Assembly (NCBI GenBank): GCA_031271325.1 | Contig: JAISVY010000141.1 | Coordinates: 1 to 5,449 of the forward strand | Source of the DNA: Oscillospiraceae bacterium | Lineage (GTDB): Bacteria > Bacillota > Clostridia > Oscillospirales > UBA929 | DNA: 5,449 nt | Direction of reading: 5' to 3' | Shown here: positions 1 through 4,856 of the stretch, piece by piece | How the letters are laid out: each line of letters opens with the position of its first letter | Numbering within the stretch: the stretch's first letter is position 1 | Notes under the pieces: model-generated | Seen by the model: the letters and a program-made list of their open reading frames with translations, nothing else | Told to the model about the DNA's origin: nothing | Databases searched by the model: none | Translations under genes and position numbers: made by a program

Positions 1-156
1 CCCTCGCGCGTCGTCTACATCTCCTGCGACCCCGCGACGCTGGCGCGGGACATCAGACTGCTGGAAGGTTACGAAGCGCGGAGCGTCTGCGCGGTGGATA
101 TGTTCCCGCGCACAGCGCACGTTGAATGCTGCGCGCTGCTGGTAAAGCGTTCTTAG
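1..156 (+). CDS. rlmD: 23S rRNA (uracil-C5)-methyltransferase, RlmD/RumA family, C-terminal end (5' truncated by window)
   Basis: The frame is open from base 1 and stops at TAG 154-156, giving the last 51 residues. Members of this family transfer a methyl group from SAM to C5 of a uracil in 23S rRNA (or in tRNA, for TrmA). The fragment carries both catalytic landmarks of the family end. The SCDP motif (residues 8-11, usually SCNP) holds the nucleophilic cysteine, followed by TLARDIRLL. The segment VDMFPRTAHVE (residues 32-42) ends in the glutamate equivalent to the general base of TrmA. The Asn-to-Asp change in SCNP is a mild variant. Spacing between the cysteine and the glutamate (33 residues) is close to that in E. 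coli TrmA (34). RlmD and RlmCD cannot be told apart without the N-terminal TRAM and Fe-S regions, so the exact target uridine is uncertain. No convincing terminator follows: there is a T-run at 161-167 but only a very weak stem before it. Confidence 0.88.
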   Translation, partial: PSRVVYISCDPATLARDIRLLEGYEARSVCAVDMFPRTAHVECCALLVKRS

Positions 157-184
157 CGCATTTTTTTGCTTTGGAGGGATGAGC

Positions 185-385
185 ATGAACAGGGCGCAAT
201 GCCTGATCGTCAGAGACCGTCAGATTCTGACCGTGAAGCACAAAGAGCACGGCAGAGAATACAATTGTCTGCCCGGAGGCGGCATTGAGCCTGGCGAAAC
301 GCCGGAAGCCGCCGCCGATAACGCATTCCCGCGCCGTACAACGGAAAGCCAAAACGCGTTTGAGCGGTTGGACGCGGAGGGCTGA
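185..385 (+). pseudogene. Nudix hydrolase remnant, truncated inside the Nudix box
   Basis: This 66-residue ORF begins at ATG 185, seven bases after GGAGGG (173-178). The in-frame ATG at 179 abuts that site and is too close to use. The first ~44 residues are a typical Nudix start: a beta strand (AQCLIVRDRQILTVKH), then YNCLPGGGIEPGETPEAAA, the opening of the Nudix box (GX5EX7REUXEEXGU). The REUXEEXG half, which supplies the metal-binding glutamates, is missing. After EAAA the reading turns into an unrelated 22-residue tail (DNAFPRRTTESQ...) and stops at TGA 383-385. No other frame downstream restores the motif, so this looks like a deletion rather than a single frameshift. Full-length Nudix proteins are usually about 130-160 residues. 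Without the metal site it should not hydrolyse nucleoside diphosphate derivatives. It may still be translated, since its start is good and it sits 3 bases from the next gene. Confidence 0.72.
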
Positions 386-388
386 CGT

Positions 389-868
389 ATGTCTAGGCAG
401 CAGGTCCGGTGCCACGGCGACGAGCGGCGATTTGAGGCGGTGGCGGCGTTCATCTATCAGCGCTTCGGGCGCAGCGTGAATTACATCGCCGATGTCGCGG
501 GAGGGCAGGGGCTGCTTTCCCGCGTGCTGAACAAGCGGTATAACTACCGAAGCGAGGTCATCGACCCGCGCGGTTTTACGCTGAAAGGCGTTCCGTCGGT
601 CAAAGCCGAGTATACGCCCGATATGGCGGGGTTTTACGACCTGATTGTCGGACTGCACCCGGACGAGGCGCTTCACCCTGTCGTGGAAAGCGCGGCGGTG
701 CGCCCGGTTGTGGTGGTGCCGTGCTGCAACCATTGGTCGCCGGAAAAACTGGGCGCGAAAGAGTTAATCAACGCGGTCTGCGGGTATTTGGAAAGCCGCG
801 GCGTGAAGACCGAGACGGTGACGCTGGATTTCAAAGGACCGAAGAACATCGGGATCGTAACGGGGTGA
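389..868 (+). CDS. Small SAM-dependent methyltransferase-like protein with PCC motif
   Basis: The gene encodes 159 residues and starts at ATG 389, with GGAGG at 376-380 and 8 bases spacing. It appears complete. Features of a class I methyltransferase fold are visible. A helix (FEAVAAFIYQRF, ~15-26) precedes a motif I-like loop, IADVAGGQGLLSRVL (33-47), and a strand ends in an acidic residue (EVIDPRG, D59). DLIVGLHPDEA (84-94) is followed by VVVVPCCNHWS (107-117). The GLHP...VPCC pair resembles the METTL25/Methyltransf_32 type and related short plant, fungal and bacterial proteins. The substrate is unknown to me. It lies just downstream of the Nudix remnant and may be cotranscribed with it. 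Its stop codon (TGA 866-868) is inside the duplicated target site of an insertion element, so the insertion left its coding sequence intact. The fold assignment is fairly firm; the function is open. Confidence 0.75.
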   Translation: MSRQQVRCHGDERRFEAVAAFIYQRFGRSVNYIADVAGGQGLLSRVLNKRYNYRSEVIDPRGFTLKGVPSVKAEYTPDMAGFYDLIVGLHPDEALHPVVESAAVRPVVVVPCCNHWSPEKLGAKELINAVCGYLESRGVKTETVTLDFKGPKNIGIVTG

Positions 869-928
869 CCGGCTTCACGACAAACGCATGAACGGGCAAA
901 ATGCACAATAATCGGCATCCACATGTAG

Positions 929-950
929 GGGCGACCGTCCTGGGTCGCCC
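929..950. repeat. Perfect 8-bp stem hairpin inside insertion A
   Basis: GGGCGACC (929-936) pairs with GGTCGCCC (943-950) around a 6-base loop. The GTAGGGGCGACC start resembles a dispersed intergenic repeat that I recall as common in clostridial genomes (from memory, not searched). No T-run follows, so it is not an obvious terminator. Confidence 0.7.
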
Positions 951-973
951 GCGGCTGCGGGATTTTCCGGGGT

Positions 974-1001
974 TACGGGCGGTCGGGGACGACCGCCCGT
1001 A
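974..1001. repeat. Perfect 11-bp stem hairpin inside insertion A
   Basis: TACGGGCGGTC (974-984) pairs exactly with GACCGCCCGTA (991-1001) around the loop GGGGAC. It mirrors the hairpin at 929-950 on the other arm of the element. The pair (TGTAGGGGCG... and ...CCGCCCGTACA) forms a nested palindromic core. Confidence 0.75.
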
Positions 1002-1061
1002 CATTTCGTATGTGCAACACGGACATTCATGCGTTTGGCGTGTGACCGGCTTGGTCTTATG

Positions 1062-1090
1062 TTGACAGGCTCTTTTTTTTATGGTATTGT
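1062..1090 (+). promoter_or_regulatory. Sigma-A promoter for the glycolipid operon
   Basis: A consensus -35 box TTGACA (1062-1067) lies 17 bases before TATTGT (1085-1090, 4 of 6 consensus). The spacer contains an eight-T run. Transcription should start near 1097. The promoter sits in the 39 bases left between the two insertion elements. Its -10 box is part of the TATTGTA sequence duplicated by insertion B, so the promoter itself survived while the leader was lengthened by 168 bases. Confidence 0.7.
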
Positions 1091-1091
1091 A

Positions 1092-1252
1092 GGAGCTGCC
1101 GAACAACTCCTTTTCGACCCGAAGCGCCGCAGACGCGAGTTGTCAAATTCAGAATTTTGGAACTTTATTTCGCAGAAATCAAAGCGAAAATTTCTGAATT
1201 TGCCGGTCGAAAAGAGTTGTGAAGCGTGACATCCTCGTTGTTCAGCAATCCC
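1092..1252. mobile_element. MITE-like insertion B with 7-bp target duplication
   Basis: The 161-base element is bounded by the direct repeat TATTGTA (1085-1091 and 1253-1259). Its ends are imperfect inverted repeats: GGAGCTGCCGAACAAC (1092-1107) matches the complement of 1237-1252 at 12 of 16 positions. Inside are a second arm pair, 1103-1119 with 1205-1220 (one bulge), and a long AT-rich hairpin, 1144-1202. There is no transposase gene. End repeats and direct repeat fall at exactly matching boundaries, which makes chance unlikely, although a 7-base repeat alone would be weak. The termini and internal sequence differ from insertion A, so it is a separate family. Confidence 0.65.
1144..1202 (+). 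repeat. Long AT-rich hairpin in the operon leader
   Basis: CAAATTCAGAATTTT (1144-1158) pairs with 1187-1202 with one bulge. Inside it, CTTTATTTC (1163-1171) pairs with GAAATCAAAG (1175-1184), again with one bulge, around the triloop GCA. It is part of insertion B and would be transcribed into the 5' leader of the downstream operon. No T-run follows, so it is not a standard terminator. Confidence 0.7.
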
Positions 1253-1286
1253 TATTGTAAGCGGGACGATTTAAGAAACAAACGTC

Positions 1287-1303
1287 AGGGGTGAACGGGC
1301 ATT
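1287..1303 (+). promoter_or_regulatory. Ribosome binding site pointing to an ATT start codon
   Basis: AGGGGTGA (1287-1294) is a strong anti-16S match, followed by ACGGGC and then ATT AAG AAA at 1301. No ATG, GTG or TTG lies within reach of it in the downstream reading frame: the first is TTG 1349. An in-frame TGA at 1292-1294 closes the frame upstream. Confidence 0.55.
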
Positions 1304-2374
1304 AAGAAAACAGAGGCGGCTTCTATCCGCGGCAAGGGTTGGACATATTTGCTGCTGACCTTGGTTTTAATCGGAGCGGCGGCGCTCTCGATTTCGATGA
1401 TATACAGAGTCTTTGGCGACGAAGGAAAACTGTTTACCTTTGATTTCTTCACGCCCGCGACGCTGACCGCCATTTTAGGGTTACTGCTGGTTTACTTTGC
1501 TCTTGACTCGCTGCGTTTTTACTGCGTGCTGAGGACGCTTGGACATAAACTGCCGTTTTGGTATATCGTTAAGCTCTCGTTTATCAACATCTTTGTCTCC
1601 ACGATCACGCCGTTTGCCACCGGCGGAGGCTTCGCGCAGATTTACTTCCTGACCAAGGCGGGCGTGCCGATGGGGCGGGCGACCGCCGCGACCTCGATCC
1701 GCACCCTGCTCTCGGTGGTCTTTTTTATCGTGGCGCTCCCCTTCGTCCTGCTGATCAACCCCGCCATGCTGAACACCCTCCTGGAGGGCGGCTTTTTGTG
1801 GATCCTGATCATCACGCTGACGATCTATATCGTCATTGTCGTCGGTCTGCTGCGCGTCGTATCGAACGAACGCTGGGTCAAGCGGACGGTGCTGCGCTTC
1901 CTGCGCTTTCTGCGCCGCCGCGGGATCATATCCCCCCGCACGATGCGCCGGACATACCTGCGCCTGACCGGCGAGGTACGCCACTTCAACAGCGGGATCC
2001 GTCTGTTCGCCGGCGGAAGCAAAAAGTTTCTCGCGTTCTCTGTTCTCTGTACCGGGCTGTTTCTGCTTGCCATGTTTTCGTTTTCGGTGCTGCTCATCCA
2101 TGCGATGGGGTATGATGTCTCTCCGGGGTATATTTACCAGATGCAGGTGCTGATTAACTTTATTATGTATTTCGCGCTCACGCCGGGCGCGACGGTGATC
2201 GCCGAGGGCGGGTTCGCCCTAATGCTGTCCGGTCATGTCGAGGGGAATATCCCGCTGCTCACGCTGATGTGGCGGCTTTTCACCGTCTACGCCGGCACGG
2301 TGATCGGCATGGTTGTATTCTATATTGAAATGTATTCCGTTTCGCGGAAGAAAAAGGAGCGTCGCAATGGATGA
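1301..2374 (+). CDS. YbhN/UPF0104-type polytopic membrane protein (LPG synthase transmembrane-like, flippase-like)
   Basis: Counted from ATT 1301 the product has 357 residues; from the conventional TTG at 1349 it has 341. I prefer 1301 because it follows a strong ribosome site and gives a basic, soluble leader (MKKTEAASIRGKGWTY) before the first membrane helix. TTG 1349 has a weaker AAGGG at 1334-1338 and would begin inside that helix. About eight hydrophobic segments are visible. The conserved FVSTITPFATGGGFAQIYFLTKAGV (split here as FVSTITPFATGGG and FAQIYFLTKAGV) falls at ~98-122 and SIRTLLSVVFF at ~132-142, typical of the PF03706 family. There is no soluble aminoacyl-transferase domain, so it should not make lysyl-PG. 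Family members are thought to move or help process lipids in the membrane. The C-terminus is Lys/Arg-rich. Its last 8 bases overlap the next gene, suggesting translational coupling with the glycosyltransferase. Confidence 0.85.
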   Translation: MKKTEAASIRGKGWTYLLLTLVLIGAAALSISMIYRVFGDEGKLFTFDFFTPATLTAILGLLLVYFALDSLRFYCVLRTLGHKLPFWYIVKLSFINIFVSTITPFATGGGFAQIYFLTKAGVPMGRATAATSIRTLLSVVFFIVALPFVLLINPAMLNTLLEGGFLWILIITLTIYIVIVVGLLRVVSNERWVKRTVLRFLRFLRRRGIISPRTMRRTYLRLTGEVRHFNSGIRLFAGGSKKFLAFSVLCTGLFLLAMFSFSVLLIHAMGYDVSPGYIYQMQVLINFIMYFALTPGATVIAEGGFALMLSGHVEGNIPLLTLMWRLFTVYAGTVIGMVVFYIEMYSVSRKKKERRNG

Positions 2375-3542
2375 CACGCCCCTGCGGATTGCCATGTTTA
2401 CCAATAACTATTATCCCTTCATCGGGGGCGTCCCCCTCTCGATCGACCGGCTGACCAAAGGCTTGCGGGCAATGGGTCACACGGTCACAATTTTCTGCCC
2501 TAAATACCCCGAGCAGCCCGAGCCGGACCATGACCCCGGCATCGTGCGCTGTAAGCTGCTGCGTTACCAAAAGTCAGAAGTTTACAATTTCCCCATCATC
2601 AATATCTTCTCGCGCCGTATACATAACGAATTCGTGCGGCGCGGCTTCGATCTGGTGCATTCCCACCACCCCTTCTGGATGGGAAAGAAGGGTTACAGAC
2701 TCGCGAAAAAATACAAGTTGCCGGTGGTGTTTACCTTTCATACGCGCTTTGACCAGTATTCCCACTATCTTCCGGTTTTTAAGAAATTCTTCAAGGCATA
2801 TATCGCAAACCGGTTTATCAAGCGTTTTTCCGGGCGTTGCGACGCCGTTTTCACGCCGACCCAAACCGCGAAAGATTTTTTAACCGACCTCGGCGTAAAA
2901 ACCCCGATGGACATCTTGCCCACCGGTATCGAGATCGGGCGCGGGGAGAGGGACCAAGCCCTGCGCGAATCTCTTGCGCCGGGCGGCGGCGTTCTGCTCT
3001 GCACCGTCTCGCGCCTCGCCAAAGAGAAGAACATTTTTTTCCTGCTGGAGGGTATCCGATATATCAAAGAGCACACTGCCCTCCCGTTCCGGTGCGTCGT
3101 CGTCGGCGACGGTCCGGAGCGCGGCGAGATCGAGGCGTTCATCCGCTCGTCATGTTTGGAAGATACCGTTACATTGGTCGGCAGCGTCCCGCCGGAAGAG
3201 GTGGCGCGTTATTACCGCGCGAGCGACCTGTTTGTCTACTCCTCGCGCTCGGAAACGCAGGGAATGGTGCTGCTCGAGGCGATGGCCGGGCAATGCCCGG
3301 TGGTGGCCGTCTCGTCCGGCGGCGTGGACGACGTTATCGAAAACGGTGTAAACGGTTACCGTACACAAGAGGTCACCGAAGAGTGGGCGCAAAGAGTCAT
3401 CGAGCTGATGAGCGACGGGGAAAAGAGGCGCGTGATGTCCGGCAACGCCTACGAACACGCGAAACAATACTCGGCGGAAGAGATGGCGGCGCACGCCGCG
3501 CATGTATACCGCGGCGCGGTGGCAAAACGTCATGGGGCATAA
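2367..3542 (+). CDS. GT4 glycosyltransferase, diacylglycerol glucosyltransferase-like
   Basis: The protein has 391 residues and starts at ATG 2367, with AAGGAG at 2354-2359 and 7 bases spacing; this start overlaps the previous gene by 8 bases. It is a complete GT-B enzyme. The N-terminal acceptor domain has a glycine loop (NNYYPFIGGVPLSIDRLTKGL, positions 13-33, with GG at 20-21). HSHHPFWMGKKG (98-109) and VFTFHTRFDQYSHY (121-134) are patterns typical of diacylglycerol and related lipid glucosyltransferases. The donor domain shows ILPTGIEIG (183-191), SRLAKEKN (215-222), VVGDGPERGEIE (246-255) and the retaining GT4 EX7E signature SETQGMVLLEA (E296, E304). It probably uses a nucleotide sugar, likely UDP-glucose, to glycosylate a membrane lipid on the cytosolic face. 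Its neighbours, a lipid-linked membrane protein and an acyltransferase-like protein, support a lipid acceptor. The exact sugar and acceptor are inferred. Confidence 0.88.
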   Translation: MDDTPLRIAMFTNNYYPFIGGVPLSIDRLTKGLRAMGHTVTIFCPKYPEQPEPDHDPGIVRCKLLRYQKSEVYNFPIINIFSRRIHNEFVRRGFDLVHSHHPFWMGKKGYRLAKKYKLPVVFTFHTRFDQYSHYLPVFKKFFKAYIANRFIKRFSGRCDAVFTPTQTAKDFLTDLGVKTPMDILPTGIEIGRGERDQALRESLAPGGGVLLCTVSRLAKEKNIFFLLEGIRYIKEHTALPFRCVVVGDGPERGEIEAFIRSSCLEDTVTLVGSVPPEEVARYYRASDLFVYSSRSETQGMVLLEAMAGQCPVVAVSSGGVDDVIENGVNGYRTQEVTEEWAQRVIELMSDGEKRRVMSGNAYEHAKQYSAEEMAAHAAHVYRGAVAKRHGA

Positions 3543-4131
3543 GGGCGGTTTGACCGCGGCGCTGACCGCGCTGTATATACGCATCGTTCACGCGACAAGC
3601 CGCGTTACGCGCAAGGGGAGGCACGACGCGCTGTTCGGGGAGGAGACGTTTGCCGTCGGGTTCTGGCACGGCAGCAGTTTCTGCTATTATCCCGAGCTGC
3701 AAAAGCGCGGCGACTTCATCATCACGACCAAGCATAAGCGCGGCAATCTGATCGCCGCCGTCGGCCGCCGGTTCGGTTATGTGCCGTTTCACATGCCCGA
3801 CGAATCCGACCCTGACTCTACCCTGCTGGATATCCGCCGCCTGCTCTCGACCGCGTCCGGTAAACACATCTGCTACAGCATGGACGGCCCGCTCGGCCCT
3901 TACCATGTACCGCAGCGGTTTTTCCTGACCACCGCGTGGCTCGCGAAGAAGCGCGTTCTCCCCGTTTCGGTGACGGTGAAACACAAGATCACGCTGAAAA
4001 AGCGCTGGGACAAATACATCATCCCGCTGCCGTTCGCCCGGATTGACTTTACCTTCCACGACCCGATCGAGGTGAAGAAGAACCGCTTCGACGAGTTGAT
4101 CGCGGAGATACAGCGCGTGATGGACGAATGA
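3532..4131 (+). CDS. DUF374/lysophospholipid acyltransferase-like protein
   Basis: I start this 199-residue protein at ATG 3532, which overlaps the glycosyltransferase by 11 bases. An upstream in-frame ATG (3502) would give 10 more residues and a 41-base overlap. Neither has a strong ribosome site, so coupled reinitiation is likely. The N-terminal ~25 residues form a weakly hydrophobic, basic helix that may bind the membrane. GFWHGSSF (43-50) supplies the conserved histidine region. ITTKHKRGNLIAAVGRRFGYVPF (split as ITTKHKRGNLI and AAVGRRFGYVPF) covers 64-86. YSMDGPLGPYHVPQRFFLTTAWLAKKRVLPVSV (DGPLGP at 118-123) matches the DGPrGP...A...PV pattern of DUF374. The classical acyltransferase HX4D motif lacks its aspartate here, as is common in DUF374. 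It may acylate the glycolipid made by its neighbour, or a lipid A-like or lysolipid acceptor; this is inference. It is the last gene of the operon, before a strong hairpin. Confidence 0.8.
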   Translation: MGHKGGLTAALTALYIRIVHATSRVTRKGRHDALFGEETFAVGFWHGSSFCYYPELQKRGDFIITTKHKRGNLIAAVGRRFGYVPFHMPDESDPDSTLLDIRRLLSTASGKHICYSMDGPLGPYHVPQRFFLTTAWLAKKRVLPVSVTVKHKITLKKRWDKYIIPLPFARIDFTFHDPIEVKKNRFDELIAEIQRVMDE

Positions 4132-4150
4132 GCGACGCCGGCAGAACCAA

Positions 4151-4181
4151 CCCCCGCCGCTGACGAACACTGCGGCGGGGG
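4151..4181. terminator. GC-rich hairpin between convergent genes
   Basis: CCCCCGCCGC (4151-4160) pairs perfectly with GCGGCGGGGG (4172-4181) around an 11-base loop. It lies 19 bases after the stop of the acyltransferase-like gene and 17 bases from the stop of the minus-strand lipoprotein gene, so it can serve both. The plus-strand tail (CTGCGCGTTATCCTGTCTT) is only mildly T-rich, and the minus-strand tail (TTGGTTCTGC) has few Ts, so termination may be Rho-assisted or the hairpin may mainly protect 3' ends. Confidence 0.65.
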
Positions 4182-4198
4182 CTGCGCGTTATCCTGTC

Positions 4199-4654
4199 TT
4201 ACCGGGGTTGGGTAGCCGGCAGGGTTCTTGCGCGGGGGAACGCGGGCGTCGCTCTGCGGGGGATCGCGGTGCGGCTGCGCGGCGCGGTGCGCGGTGACGT
4301 GCGCGGCGCGGAACGGACGCGGGGGTTTGCGGTTACGCCGCTGCGGGCGTTCGGGCGCGTGTTTCCAAAATTGTAGTCCTGCGCGCCGCGGACGCGGTTG
4401 TTCCCCGTGATTCCGTCACGGTAGTCGCGCCCGGTATAACCGCTGCGCCCTGACCGGACGAATCCGCGTGCTTTTGCGCTTGGGGAGCTGTTGGGGGAGC
4501 TTTTTGGGGTGCCCGTGGTCTTCGGTGTGGGCGACACTGTAACACTCGGCGTGACTCTGGGTCTGGGCGAAGGTTTGTGATGGCGGTTTGTGCAGCCGAA
4601 GAGGGTTGACAGCAGCACGCAGACCGCAAGTATCGAGAAAATACGCTTTTTCAT
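4199..4654 (-). CDS. Predicted small, highly basic Pro/Arg-rich lipoprotein
   Basis: The 151-residue product starts at the minus-strand ATG 4654-4652. AAGGAGG (4673-4667) lies 12 bases upstream, a slightly long spacing. An upstream extension of 43 residues is open but lacks this site. The N-terminus is a clear lipoprotein signal: MKKR, a hydrophobic core (IFSILAVCVLLST), then the lipobox LFGC with the lipidated cysteine at 21. The mature part is low complexity. A Pro/Ser/Thr/Lys linker (28-60) is followed by a Gly/Arg/Asn/Tyr segment (GRSGYTGRDYRDGITGNNR, 69-87). A proline-arginine tail contains three [ST][AS]PR tetrads at 115-126 and further xPR units to the C-terminus. I count about 27 Lys/Arg against 3 Asp and no Glu in the mature part. 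I recognise no domain. A role in binding acidic polymers at the cell surface is only a guess. It converges on the glycolipid operon. Confidence 0.72.
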   Translation of the reverse strand: MKKRIFSILAVCVLLSTLFGCTNRHHKPSPRPRVTPSVTVSPTPKTTGTPKSSPNSSPSAKARGFVRSGRSGYTGRDYRDGITGNNRVRGAQDYNFGNTRPNARSGVTANPRVRSAPRTSPRTAPRSRTAIPRRATPAFPRARTLPATQPR

Positions 4655-4685
4655 AGCAATTCGGAACCTCCTTGAATTTGCTCCG

Positions 4686-4714
4686 ATCATAGCATTACAC
4701 ATAAAGATATCGAA
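4686..4714 (-). promoter_or_regulatory. Possible promoter of the lipoprotein gene
   Basis: On the minus strand TATGAT (4691-4686) is a 5 of 6 match to a -10 box, about 30 bases upstream of the start codon. The element 17 bases further upstream, TTCGAT (4714-4709), is a poor -35 box. This is a weak call; the gene may depend on another sigma factor or an activator. Confidence 0.3.
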
Positions 4715-4856
4715 TATGTTGGCAATAACGCGAAAAGCAGAGAGAATTTCTCCATATAATGCTGAATTTATAATTTTTTGCAACGGTTACCGGTTTTGAG
4801 AGAAATAGCGCGAAAAATTTTTATAGCGTTAGGCGTGAAAAAATCCCGAAAGTATC

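Larger units (their letters stand above)
876..1042. mobile_element. MITE-like palindromic insertion A with 10-bp target duplication
   Basis: This 167-base element has 17-base terminal inverted repeats: CACGACAAACGCATGAA at 876-892 and its complement at 1026-1042, matching at 16 of 17 positions. It is flanked by a perfect direct repeat TGACCGGCTT at 866-875 and 1043-1052, as expected for a transposase target duplication. (The repeat reads 11 bases if the G at 865 and 1042 is counted.) The arms remain partly complementary further in, for example TGCACA and ATGTA(G/C)GGGCG on both arms, so the whole element is an imperfect palindrome. It is too short to encode a transposase, so it would be mobilised in trans. 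Two GC-rich hairpins lie at the centre. A duplication of 9-12 bases is typical of IS4-type transposases among others, but I cannot assign the parent family. Confidence 0.75.

Noticed and set aside
144..172. Possible intrinsic terminator after rlmD (short GCG/CGC stem with a T-run at 161-167)
   Set aside because: The stem is only three to four pairs and overlaps the stop codon. It is too weak to call, and the downstream ORF follows closely.
53..733. Long minus-strand ORF of 226 codons opposite the Nudix remnant and the methyltransferase-like gene
   Set aside because: Its composition is Arg/His/Ala-rich with no recognisable motif, and it runs antisense to genes with good ribosome sites and family motifs. 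It is a shadow of GC-rich codon bias.
929..1001. Paired GC-rich hairpins considered as a two-unit CRISPR-like or terminator structure
   Set aside because: They are inverted rather than direct repeats, have no spacer periodicity and no T-run, and are explained by the palindromic insertion A.
1029..1229. Plus-strand ORF of 66 codons (RRRRELSNSEFWNF region) across the promoter and insertion B
   Set aside because: It crosses two element boundaries and the promoter, and its main part is the hairpin arms of insertion B. Similar short ORFs may be annotated elsewhere as hypothetical proteins because the element is repeated, but I see no ribosome site or domain.
1481..2101. Minus-strand ORF of 206 codons within the YbhN-type gene
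   Set aside because: It is a Gln/Arg/Asp-rich shadow of a membrane-protein gene: hydrophobic plus-strand codons read in reverse give polar residues.
2837..3553. Plus-strand ORF of 238 codons in another frame of the glycosyltransferase gene
   Set aside because: It is an Arg/Gly-rich translation typical of an off-frame reading of GC-rich DNA, while the real frame carries all GT4 motifs.
3397..4170. Minus-strand ORF of 257 codons over the end of the operon
   Set aside because: It lies opposite the DUF374-like gene, whose motifs are clear, and has no ribosome site or recognisable domain. It also runs through the terminator hairpin.
4742..4795. Small dyads GAGAATTTCTC and GGTTACCGG in the spacer before nrdD
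   Set aside because: They are short, imperfect, and not positioned on a recognisable promoter, so chance is the simplest explanation.
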